From Moringa oleifera (lineage: Eukaryota > Streptophyta > Magnoliopsida > Brassicales > Moringaceae): a stretch of 64,000 nucleotides of DNA. The stretch spans positions 5,308,001 to 5,372,000 of the forward strand of contig JAJFZO010000094.1 of assembly GCA_021397835.1 (NCBI GenBank). The letters are read 5' to 3'. The notes beneath the pieces were generated by a model. It was not told where the DNA came from. It searched no databases and was given only the letters and a program-made list of their open reading frames with translations. The translations under genes were made by a program, and so were the position numbers. Below, one piece after another: positions 37,053-48,351 of the stretch. Within the stretch, counting starts at the first letter, position 1. Every line of letters begins with the position of its first letter.

Positions 37053-39290
37053 CTATAATTCTCTAAGTTGTGCCAGCTGGTATATGCTGCTAGGGTAAGC
37101 ATTTGATGCAGACTTGCTGAAGCTGCTATGCGCTATGATAGCATTGACAGCTTCTGTTGGATGGAAAGAATCCCAGAAGATGTATTGATGTCTGTTCGTG
37201 CATGGTTGCTGCAGCGGAAGGCAGGTTAGATCCCCTCCATACTTCCCATTGCCACAGCAAGCTTTATTTGTCACGAGAGACCCTGTGAATAATTGCCAGA
37301 GCATTATTAGAGTTTTGTGTTGGATGCTGGGGGAGGGAGTTTACTCTCTTCTATCATTCTATGTTGGTTTTTGGTTTCTGCACATTTGAACCTTTGCTTA
37401 TTTTCCACTAAATGAAGTTGCTAAAGGGTCTTATCAGTTGAAATTGTGATTTTACTTGTATTGAAATTCCCTTCTGCGCATGGATGAATGATGAAAATAA
37501 ACTAATTTTGTTCCTAAAACCATTGTTCTGAAATAGTAGTGTGCTTGCTGGATGAGAAATACTGTTGGTGACAGTGGTAACCATGGCTTATAGCTGCCAA
37601 AGTCCCATAAACACCTTATGACCTGGAAAAACTGGCAGAAATTCTATGGACTATTCCATCAGTTAGGAGGAAAGAAAAGTGTAAGATATTTGGGGCATTG
37701 AGCTTCTTACCATATCTAGAGGGATTGGTGACCATGTCATAGAAGATATCATACACGGTCTGGTAGACGAAGAAAGAGCCTGGAAGGCTGGTGTTAAGGG
37801 TCTTGATGAGCTGAATCAGCCGGCTGTTGAACATAGTGACCAAGTTGTTGACCTGCTCAACACAGCTGATGTTCTTGCTTCTTACCCTTGATAGCTGACT
37901 AGGTATGCACCCCAGTGGTCCAACTCCAACTAGCACCATTTTTCTTGCACCCAACCTGTACAATCTCTGAAACAGTGGAAATACCATCATTAGGATGCAG
38001 GCATGTGAATCCTACCCTTTCAGCTTGGCTAGCCAACTGCCCTTCCCCTTCTTCAACAGCTAAATAATAAATGCTTTAGCTTGTCTCAGTGTAGGACTAA
38101 GTTCTCTTAGATGTTACTAAGTATAGTCTTTCTCTTCATAGACTCAAACTCAGTTTAGGCCTTCCTTCTGACTTGTGGGCTTATTGCCGCCTAATTAATC
38201 CTAACAGGGCTCAGATGGTAAACCAATGATATTCAATTAAGGGTACACCTGGCTTTCCATTTCTGTTTCTTTCTTCTACATGTTGCATCCATTTACTGCC
38301 TAACTATGCTCTGCTAACTGGTGTACATCGCAAAATCCTCACCTATGATATGAGGTTCTGTATTATCTGAAATAAATAAGAAGGAAGTCCTAGAATGCTG
38401 ATGATGTTGTGACCTTACCTGATAATTGACAAGAGAGGTGATTGATTAGTAGATCTGCAAAACATTCTCCATTGTAGATGTGGCTGCTGAGGTATGCGGT
38501 TGGCAGAAGATAGTTGTTGATATAGTCGTTGCTGCCTATATTTTATCAGGAAAATTGATTCGGCCATGTACAGAGTCAGCTGAGCAGGCTTTTGGAAATA
38601 TGGTTCTAGCTGTGACCTGAGAGTTATCTCAAATTGTGATATCTGCCCATTAAAAGATTTTCTTGCTCCCTGAAAACCGGTATGAACAAGTTTCAGTGTT
38701 AGATAGGAGGTAAGCTTTCCTGCTTGATGGAAACAGAGCTACATTTCCCTCTTGCTCAAATGACAAAGGAACTTACATAAAGCTGGCCAGTTTCATCAAG
38801 AATCCCAGCTGCAGCAGATGCATAGTTGAGGCCTTGCAAGATTCTTCTTCCCTTTGAGAAGGGAGATAGAAATGGTGGTATCAATGGCAGTCCAAGGTAT
38901 TGTGCTGCAGTTAAATTTAAGTGAAAATAAACAATGTTTTGCTGCAGAACCATCTTTCTGTGCATTAAAGATTTTCAAGGACAGATGATAACACATTGGT
39001 GATATGAAGACTAATATGTTCTGAAATTTACCTCCATAATCGACTACAGTAAGCCCATTGCAGAAGCTGCCAGTTGCTTGGCCAAAATCAATTCCATGGG
39101 GAAAATAGTTTGCTTTTGCTAATGTGGGCATGTAGTTGTTGTTGCCACTGTCAATCAAGGAGTCACCAAAGACAGACATAGCTGGTGCAAGAGGAGCACC
39201 ATGAACACCTACAACAAGCTCAGCAAACATGATGCAAAGACATGATGTTAAGACTCCCACCATGTTCTGCTTGGCTATAGTTTCTTTCAT
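37053..39290 (-). pseudogene. GDSL esterase/lipase 1, frame-disrupted in exon 3
   Basis: Five-exon SGNH/GDSL hydrolase: 39290-39032, 38904-38777, 38669-38419, 37966-37711, 37282-37053. A signal peptide is followed by [18 protein letters not shown] (Ser44 nucleophile). [14 protein letters not shown], the GSNDYINNY block and the C-terminal DSFHPTEAVN dyad are all recognisable. Exon 3 does not read through: an A-run (38541-38544 on the plus strand as T) has one base too many before GSNDY. The exon end (CC at 38418-38419) leaves one further base relative to exon 4. Without these two bases the gene would be about 373 codons, a normal GDSL length. Either it is a recent pseudogene or both are homopolymer sequencing errors. 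The family acts on acyl esters, usually in the apoplast. Confidence 0.8.
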
Positions 39291-41200
39291 TTCTTTGGCA
39301 TTCTCTCTCTCTCTCTCTCGCGCGCCCTCGGGGAAGGTAGGCTGGGCAGGAGAGTTTGCTCTAGGACTGGCTCTTGATCCCTCCTGGCTGTATACTACCG
39401 CAGCAATTGGGCTGTCACCTGTTACTGTCTGGTTTTTAATCTCTATTTACTGCTACCTCGTAATAAGGTTGTTGCCAGTTCCTCTCAACTTTCAACTTTT
39501 ACTTTTACATTATTTTCCTCTCTCCAACACTTGTAACTTTCACTGGAGGTTTAGTTTGTGAGATTGAACCTGGTACTGCATTACCTGTGGAACTGCAGTT
39601 CCAGTATATAGAGAAGTGAGAGGCATTAATGATGCAAAGGCTTGTCGTTGCTGTCACTGTGTTTCTGTTGACTGCAAATGGACTTGGCTTGTCTCAGATC
39701 GGCCCACATTCTCAAGAAGGCTAAACAGTAACTAGTGGGTCTGTTATTAAAGGCCTGACAAAGTTTGTGCTCACCATATTTGAAGGATTTGCTATATTCT
39801 TCCTTGTCCTAGCTGGAGACAAGTGATTAAGATATTAAGTCCTTTGCTTCTTAATTAATCAGTTAATTTTGTCGAGATGAGATTTGAACACAAGAGAGAG
39901 GAAATAATAATGTAAAAGGAATCTCTCCTTGGGCTGTTAAATTCTATTCATAGACAAATGTCACAAAAACTCCAAATTGAGCTTCGTTTTTTAAAGTGTG
40001 ATTAGTATGAACAAGAATTTGTGGCACGCACATGACAATGTCCTCTCCAAACAGTGAACCAGTTTCAATCTTTAGAAACTGAATATCAAGGTCCAACAAT
40101 AACAAAGCACTCAAACTGCAAACTTAATTATCAATAAGGACCCACAAAAATTTGAAAGCCATGTCTTGTGATCGCAAGCATCCTTGTGATTATCCTGCGA
40201 ATCAGTGTTGATCAAGTTTAGGTACATGGAGCCAAACTTTGTACATTTACCCAAACAATCTCCTCTGTGGTATATGCTCATATTGAATTTGTGTTAGGGA
40301 AAATCAATAAACAGACATGAGGATACATTCATATAAATAGATATTTCTGTATATATAAATATACTTGAACGGGCACACCATTTTTACCTTTTCATCTCTG
40401 ATTGATTACATGGGTGAACATAGGTTCAAGGCTTCTTTGGATTATGCCGGTGAAAAAGAAGCATAGTCTCAATAGAGAAGACTGTAAATAAAGCATGCAA
40501 ATATATATCTTTGTAAAGAGCTACAAGAAAGGTTTAAAAAGGATGATTGATTATTCAGGTAGCCGACAGTACTGCAAAAATAACTTTTGCCTCTCTGTAA
40601 TGAAGTTTTGATGAACATCAAGGTGGTAAAGAGAGTTGCTGGTTATAACTTGGTTATGATTATTATTTTTTTGAATGTGTTGAACCAACTTTTATGGCAA
40701 GTTGAATCTCTGGAGGGGCAACCACAGGCATCAAGTTGGAGTTCCAAACTCTTTAGTGTTAATCTATTATGGCTGTATATGGATAAAAGATTATACCATT
40801 GAGTAATTCTATGCGATAATCACATGCATCCATGTTCTTTGGACACTTAGTTTGATGCTAATGCTTCTTGGGGAACTTTGTGCATGCCCTGTTTTTCACC
40901 ATTGTTTCTCATGCAACCAATAATATAAGAAAGTCCAAAGCTTTTACTGCTCACAATAAGATTTTGTTTTTTAAGTGAGGATCTTGTCTAGCCTTTGTCT
41001 TCTCTTGCACTGAAAGGTTAATTCTGGCCATAGGTTTCTTAACTATTTGATGACATTATGGTTTCTGAACCAAATAGAAAGGCACTTCCATGGCTGGTAT
41101 GCATAAGGCCAGCAGATTTAACTACTCCTTTTCTTTTTAAACCACCAGCTAGAACTTCTGAATGATCACAAAAAGCAATCATTTTTAAGAGATAATTATG

Positions 41201-41233
<33 letters not shown>

Positions 41234-42280
41234 AGGTTTTTACTTGAATATTAAGTTGATGACCTTTATTAGATTTCTGCAAACATGATATTTTAGAAAA
41301 GAAAGAAAGAGAAAAGAGAGAGAGAGAAAACTATGCTTAAATCCTACAGAGTATCCAAGAAAGAAGAGATTACTTTTCTCTTAATTAGTCTGCCTATTTT
41401 TTTATTAATCCATCAAGTAGTGGAAGATTGAATATCTTTTACTGAAAATTAAGTTGTTGGGACTGAACCCTCATGCCATTACCTAATCATCTTTTATATA
41501 TTTGTAGAGTGGTCAAGTTGAGTTAAATAATGATATGTAATATTGGCAAATTGATACAAAGAACTTAGAAATGCTTGAATGCATGCGATATTCCCGAGGA
41601 TCATCAGAATCAACACCAACTCAAAATCATAGGGAGCTAGAATGTCTTGCTGTCTATTGTGAAGTTAATTCACAATTTGAGTACAGTGAAGGCAAATAAT
41701 CTCAGTTCAGCAAGCAGCTTTGGTAAGATATCCTACAAGAATTTACTTAAAATTTAATTAAAAATGATTTTAACCCTTTCATGATGCATATATATATATA
41801 TATATACTCTTCAATTTTCATATCTTCGGCATGACAAACCCTAGATTTTTGTTTTCCTGGATATTGTAATCTCAAGTTCGATTATTTCGCATAAGCTGCA
41901 GCATTTCTCTTACAAGGCTATCACATTCACCTACCATGATCAAATCACATCCCACCATTTGAAAGGAAAATTGTTGCTTTTATGTTAATTCTTTTTTTTC
42001 CCTCTGATTTTCAAATTATTGCATGTTAGTGTTCTGCCCTTTTAAATAATTTTTCAGTACCTAACCTATCATGCATCCGCCCATAAATAATATTTTATGT
42101 AACTAAGTCTTAGAAACCCTAGATTGGCAAACCCAAAAAAAGAAGGGGAACAAAAAAAAGAAGGTATTGGAAGCCTATTTTTGAATTTGAACTATCCCTG
42201 AATAGAAACCCAACTCCTTTTGTTTCCGTAGTTTCATCTATTTCAGCTGCCTGGTAAACCCAAGAAAACGAAGAATCACA
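39291..42280. other. Intergenic region between GDSL gene 1 and peptide gene A
   Basis: The first 300 bases are the GDSL 1 promoter side and include a CT microsatellite at 39301-39319. The middle has no coding signal. An AC microsatellite (41201-41229), a GA run (about 41314-41328) and a TA run (about 41786-41806) occur. From about 41340 onward the sequence resembles the region upstream of peptide gene B (from about 44640), so it is part of the duplicated unit. Confidence 0.55.
41200..41229. repeat. (AC)n microsatellite
   Basis: About fifteen AC dinucleotides in intergenic DNA between GDSL gene 1 and peptide gene A. No adjacent coding feature. Confidence 0.95.
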
Positions 42281-43958
42281 ATGACGACGCACCTAAGGTT
42301 TACAGCACTGGCACTAGGGTTCTACTTTGTAATGCATGCTCTTTGGTGCTCTTCTGTGGATGCCTATCAAGGTACATAAGTTTTATGTTGTTGATTTGGT
42401 CAATAATGCAGAAACATCACAAGACTAGCTGATCTCATCATCTCATCTTAATTTCTTAGTAGGTGGGAGAACTAACAAAAATGGGTTATAGCAAGGGGAA
42501 ATAAACTTTTATCAGTGCAAAAGGTATAGGGATTTATCATTTGTGTAATATATATATACAAACCATAATTTGTAATATGTCTTATTTTTTAAAGAACTTT
42601 GATTAACCAAAGCCCAAATGCATACATTGCTAATACTAACACTGGCAGTATGAAAAAAATGGGGCTTGGAGAAAGGCAAATGGTAGCCGATGAAACTGTG
42701 ATGCAGCTGAGTGGAGGGACTTCCAAGATTTCAGTGCTAAGTACTGACTAATCTGATAGAAAAATATGTGACTTAATTTGCAGCAAATTAAGGGACTGTT
42801 AATGTGAAATGAAGATTTGGGAGTAGAACCCAGTTGGATAATTAATTCTCCGAATATGGTTTTGTTGCTGCCGTTACTGATTAATGCCATCCTCCTAAAC
42901 ATAATTGAGTGTGTCTGTGTCTATGTTTACACATCTTGATTTCAAAATTAATTGTGTGTATAATGAAAGTTTTAGTATTTAGAAATTGTTGTCTTCATAT
43001 GATGCTAAAGGATTTGATTACTAGATTCTACAATGCATCACACAGAGATATAGTTCATAAAGATTCGTTTTATAAATGTTTTGTGTCTGAGTTAATGCAG
43101 GAAAGCATGGTGATACTTCAAAATCTCTCTGGGGATTTCAAGATCAAGTGAATGATAAGGTCTTATCTCTTTCTCAATCTCTGATCTCTATTTGTCACAC
43201 TTACATCAGCAAATCAAGTAGCCTATTAGTTACTCTTGAACATAATCCAATATATAAAAACTAAATTGTAGTTATTCATAGCAAGTACTTTTGTTTAATT
43301 CTCAAACATAGCTGCACGAAATCTGCAGATAAGCATTCTTGTCTTAATTCTCAGCAATGAATGTTACATGCATGAATATATGAACTTGGTCTGATGTATA
43401 GTCACAGTTTGAAGAAGATGATGTTAACTCAAGAGGATCTTTTTAATCTAACGAAAACCTTACACTTTTAGGACTTTAACTTTCTTGTTCTGTACCAAAA
43501 CAGTTGAACATCCAAAAGTACAGGGCTATTTCCCAGGCCCCTTGCTACCCATTCTTTTTTGAAATTGTACCCTTTCTCCATTAATTCTCTTGGTTTTAAT
43601 TATACGGGAGTGACGTTACTGTAACTTATGTTCACAACAGTTCAATATCCACAAATTACAGCCGAAGGCACAGAATCTGTTGGCTTGGGAACTCCAAGGA
43701 GGAAGACTGTCCAACAAAAAGACTTTAAGTCAATTGCAGAGAGAAGAATCCAAGACAATGCCAACTAAAGCCAGCCGGCCGGAGAGCTCTTCATGGTCTG
43801 AGCAACCAGACTCTCGAGAACCCCACGACACTGATCATCAGCTGGTGGAAATGAAAAGGCTTCTTGAGATAACTGACTTGATCCAGTCGGATTACTCTAG
43901 GCCAGGACACCCCCGGAAAAGACATGGGCCCCGGTATGGAGCAGACCTGAAACCCTAG
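42281..43958 (+). CDS. RGF/GLV/CLEL-like secreted peptide precursor A
   Basis: Three exons (42281-42371, 43101-43159, 43641-43958) join in phase to give 155 aa. The N-terminus MTTHLRFTALALGFYFVMHA is a signal peptide. The middle is variable and polar; ESSSWSEQPDSREPHD and EMKRLLEITDLIQ precede an Asp-Tyr motif at 134-135. The candidate mature segment, DYSRPGHPRKRHG, resembles the Tyr-sulfated RGF/GOLVEN peptides that act on root meristem receptors: the DYSxPGH start is RGF1-like. The usual terminal Asn is Gly here, and PRYGADLKP follows, so the end has diverged or is trimmed. Exon layout and flanking sequence match gene B downstream. Family membership is inferred from this architecture; I am fairly sure of a peptide precursor and less sure of activity. 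Confidence 0.72.
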
Positions 43959-45569
43959 ATAGTTTGATGCCCATGGTTTTCATTGTCCCTCTGGCTGTGT
44001 GTATGTGTGTGTATGCATTTGAATAAGTAGTCATTTGGTCTTATTCTTGGACTCTAGAAGAGTTAAATGTAAGAAGCTATCTCTTCTTATATTTCATTAA
44101 TTAATGCATCATCATGTCTCTCAGTAGGTTAATTACTTTTATGCTTGAGTTTAATTACATTCATTTAGAAAGATGGATCATTTCCTTTCAATTAATTAAA
44201 GAACTGCTGCATGAAGAGTAAATGTTGTCATAACAATATTAACTTGGGAAGCAGTGCTTAAGAAGGTACAATTTTGAAATACAAAAGAGGAAGCAAACAA
44301 TTAATTCTTAAGAACTCAGATTCTGCTTAGAGTCCAAGAAAAAGAAAATCATCTCAGAGCAGGGCTTCTTTCCAAGGAAGAAACCCTAGAAGGCTAGAAG
44401 GATACTTATTATTTTTGATTGGAGGAAGTCTTTACTGAAAAAACCAGAATCTGATCATTGTATGAGGCGCCTGTTTTCATGACTGCATCTTCCATCTACT
44501 GGGGTTCTGGAACAATACAGAACTGTACTATTAATTATCCCAGACACCCTTTCACTGAATGATCCTAACTAAACCGAAGGCCTCCACGATTTTAGAAAAA
44601 CAATAAAAAAACCTAATAACAAAAAAAATGTGCGTGGATTCTATAAGGTATCCAAGGAAGGAGAAATTTCTTTTATTTGCATTCTGCTTATGATCTGTAA
44701 TTATTTATAATTAATCAAGCTGAGGACTGCAAATGTATCTTTGACTCATGACCCTTTGCCAAGATTAACCCTATCTCATCATCTTTCAATTCATGAAGTG
44801 GCGAGTTAGCTTAAATTAATATCCCATCTACTACATATCAACTTGGAAAACCTAGATAAGCATCATCTTTACCCACCAAGTTGATGGTATAGTACCACTT
44901 TAATATGGGAAATGCCTGAAAATCCTACAGAATCTAGCTGGTGAAGTGGAACTTTGTTTCTTCTTATGTTTAATTGCTATTGTTTACTTCGTGTCAAAGA
45001 TATATGATATCTTGAACACCAATCACTGCAAATTAGCCATGCTAGCAGAAATGTTTGAAGAAATTGATACCATTTGAAAAAATGAAAGATCTGATAGTGG
45101 ATTCCCTTGTGGTCCTGCAAACCTTAGGTAATCGTTATCTAGATTTTGTAATTAAGCTGAATTGCCCGATAAAGTATACAGCTAAACTTTTATGTGTACT
45201 GGTCCTGCAATATGATCAATGCATGGTATAGAGAGGCACAAAGCAAACAGGTCCACCTTTTTCATCCAAACAAAAATGACAAATAATGAAACAACATTCA
45301 AACTTTAGAAAGAGAACACTGTTTCAACTATTTTAATTTTCTTGTTCTGATTAATTATACAATATGGTCTTATTTTAATTTTTGAGTATTCCTAAGCTCT
45401 GCTTCTGCATGTACCAAGAAGTAATATAATATGTAGCCAGGTACTTGTCGGAACCCTAGCTTTGACCTGGTTTGAACTCTCTATAAAACCCACTCTATGT
45501 TTCCAGGTTTCCTCTCTTTCAGTTATGAAACGACAGACATATATACCCAAGAAAGGAAGGATCACAAAC
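43959..45569. other. Intergenic region between peptide genes A and B
   Basis: Holds the 3' flank of gene A and the promoter of gene B. From about 44640 it aligns loosely with the sequence upstream of gene A from about 41345 (both carry GTATCCAAG-AAGGAGA-like blocks), marking the duplication unit. No other genes seen. Confidence 0.55.
45478..45490 (+). promoter_or_regulatory. TATA box of peptide gene B
   Basis: CTCTATAAAACC lies about 85 bases before the ATG, a normal plant spacing with a short leader. The equivalent place in gene A reads CTGAATAGAAACC, a poor TATA. Confidence 0.65.
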
Positions 45570-46728
45570 ATGGTGAACATAAGGTTTGCAAGTTTATTAC
45601 CGGTCGTGCTTCTCTTTGTAACTAGTATGCCAAGGAACTTGTCCGTGTATGCTTATCAAGGTACCTAATTCTTTTCTTCTCCGTTAATTTTGCTTAAGAT
45701 ATAGGAAAATGGAGATTGGGGTGTAAGAAATGAATTTGGCAATTGAAGTAGTCTCCTCTATTCGATTATGGTGTTTCTGTAAGTGCTTTCGAGGTTGATA
45801 ATTATTCATGGGCTAAAGGGTACTCTCCTTAGCTTAATTGGGTGAAGAGTGTCTAAGATTTTCCTTAGATCCCTATTTTTAGGCTTGTATTAGTAAATGA
45901 TCACTTGTATCCATACCATGGAAAGGTACTTTCTGTATTGTGTTTAATGCAGCTTGTAAGTTGAAGAACTTTGTTTTAATCTAATCATGTGTTTTTTCAC
46001 ATGCGATATTGATTGCCTTGTTTTGATAATTGAAAATAGTGATTAATTAAGATTTGCTTTGAAGAAGGAACCCTAATAAAGATTCCTTATACTGGATTTT
46101 TGTTGTTTGAATGCAGCTAAGCACATTGAAACTCGAGAATCTGTCAGGAGATTTCAAGATCATCAAGTGAATGATAAGGTCTCTATCTCTCTGTGATCGA
46201 GAAAATGCATGTAACACAATTTCCTTGCACTTCAACTTGATCGATTTAATTACCTAGCCATTGCTTTGATGATTTAACAAAAACTATAGCTTATGAAATT
46301 TCTCTTGTGCTCTATGGTTCCACTTTTCACTGAAAACTAGGGTTAGCCATCATTATCCACACAAGCTTCTTGGTTATTTGTTATATTTCAATTACTTAAA
46401 TTAATCATGTTCACCACAGAGCAATGCCCACATGTTGGAGCCAAAGACATTGAGATCTGCTAGCTTGAGAACTCCTAGGAGCCATCTCACAGGCACTAAA
46501 CCAATGCAGCCTCAAGAATCCGAGGCAATACCAATTACTAAAGCCAGCTTGGAGAGCTCTTCAAAGTCCGACAAACCAGTCTCTCAAGAACTTCATGATG
46601 AGAGAGCTGAAATGAAAAGGCCTCTTGAGACAGCAAAAGAGATTGTTAACTTGATGGAAAAGGACTACTCAGGAATGGGCAGGCCTCGCCGGAAGCCTCC
46701 GATCAACAATCATGTGCCTTGGCACTGA
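45570..46728 (+). CDS. RGF/GLV/CLEL-like secreted peptide precursor B
   Basis: Three exons (45570-45660, 46117-46178, 46420-46728) give 153 aa. Exon 1 is 91 bases, exactly as in gene A, and exon 2 shares FQDHQVNDK. MVNIRFASLLPVVLLFVTSM is a signal peptide. The C-terminus carries DYSGMGRPRRKPPINN (133-148) and a short HVPWH tail. Asp-Tyr for sulfation, a basic centre and PPxNN are the hallmarks of RGF/GOLVEN/CLEL peptides. These need tyrosylprotein sulfotransferase, subtilase processing and Pro hydroxylation, and signal through LRR receptor kinases (family knowledge). An in-frame ATG 63 bases upstream (MKRQTYIPKK) would mask the signal peptide; the start chosen aligns with gene A. Confidence 0.82.
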
Positions 46729-48351
46729 TCAAACCTGAAATTCTCCCTAGTTTTAGCCCCTCTGGATAGGTTTAGGCTCACAATTTTGCCCCCTCAATAG
46801 TAAGTGAAGTCCTACAACCTATATAGGATATGTGTACTTCTTGGTGTGCTGTATTTTCTTATGGGTTTATAAGGTAATATGAGTAGGAACAAAAGAAATG
46901 CTGTTTGCTTTCTGAAAACACTAGGATTAGGAGCATATAAGTTCTGTACATTAATCTGCCCTCAAAAAACCTTTTTTCTTGCCAGTAGTTAGACTAACTA
47001 GTTCAATTTGTGAAGTTATGTGCTTTTGCTACTAATTAAGTTTATAGTTTGAAGGTTGAGATCATGTATTGTATTTGAAAGCTCATTTCATGAAAATTTC
47101 GGAACCTGGTATGCTTTATTCCTTGAAGTTGATAAAAACTAATTATCACGCTATTGAACTCCATAGAGGAGATCACTGAAAATAGGTAATTAATGCCAAA
47201 GTGAATTCTGTTGCTTGATAGTCAATACCCTTTTTCTTTTCGAAATCAAATTAATTTCACCATCTTCCCATAATTTCATGCCGGCTGAAGAATACTTTCC
47301 ACATTGTTCTGCTTAGATTTGTGAACCAATGAAATTATAAATTAAGCCAATATGGCTCATTAGTAGTCCCGAAATAAGTTATATTGGTACACGCTACATA
47401 TTTGTCTCTTTTTACTCTTTTCCTAATTCTTTTTCTGTGTTCATACCTTTCTATAGTCATGTTGCATATTCCAGCTTACTTCTTTGAGGCTAGCCAGGAC
47501 ACTGAACATGGGATCAACTTGGAACATACAAGCATCATGTACTGTTAATTTATTTAATTTTCTACTAAATACCCACTATTAATTAAATTAACTTCCTTAT
47601 AATTAATGTATAATTTATGTTACCTACTTTTGGCAAAGTGAGGTCCCTTGTCGATCCCAAATGATTTGTTAATAAAGTTTAGTAAATAATTTTATTTATT
47701 TATTTATTTTGCAATACAAGCACTTAAAATGCAAATTACAAATCCTGTAAGCTCACGAAATCAATTTATATGATATAAAATCATTATTTGTTGGACAGTG
47801 CAAGTAAATAATGGAGCTGTAAAATGATTGAGTCAGTACTTTAAATAAGTTAACTATTAAAAATAGAATTTCAACTCCTTAAGAAAAACTGATGTCCTTC
47901 TATGAATGCCAACGATGAAAATTTTCTGAACATTCTAATTGCATCTTCCTTCCATGAAAAAAGCATATAAATAGAGTAATAAATAATGGAGAAGGATCAT
48001 GCATGGTGCTTTAAGGGTACCTTGTTGGATATTTGAACTGGTACGTTCTCTTGATGACAAAAACGTAATTAAGAAAGATAATGGATTTATGAGGGAGATT
48101 TGATTACATTACTTAAATAGATTAATAGCCTTTAATTTGAAATGGAATCCCCATCTTAGGGGGAACCCATGTCCTGGTACTATCACCCAATTTATTTCTT
48201 TTAAGACCTCCAAATACAAGTACTAGTATTTTTTATTTTTTATTTTTTGTCCAGTTGCCAGCCTACAAATAAGAATTATGCCTATTGAAGATACAAGAAT
48301 GACAAGTTAATTTTGGCTGATAGAATTGAAATTCTCTGATCTGTGTCATCT
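46729..48351. other. Convergent 3' region of peptide gene B and GDSL gene 2
   Basis: AT-rich, with TTTATTTATTTATTT near 47693-47710. It should contain both 3' UTRs. No further coding signal, RNA gene or transposon ends are recognised. Confidence 0.55.

Noticed and set aside
39229..39561. 110-codon plus-strand frame overlapping the start of GDSL gene 1
   Set aside because: It is antisense to the signal-peptide exon, CT repeat and promoter; no recognisable domain.
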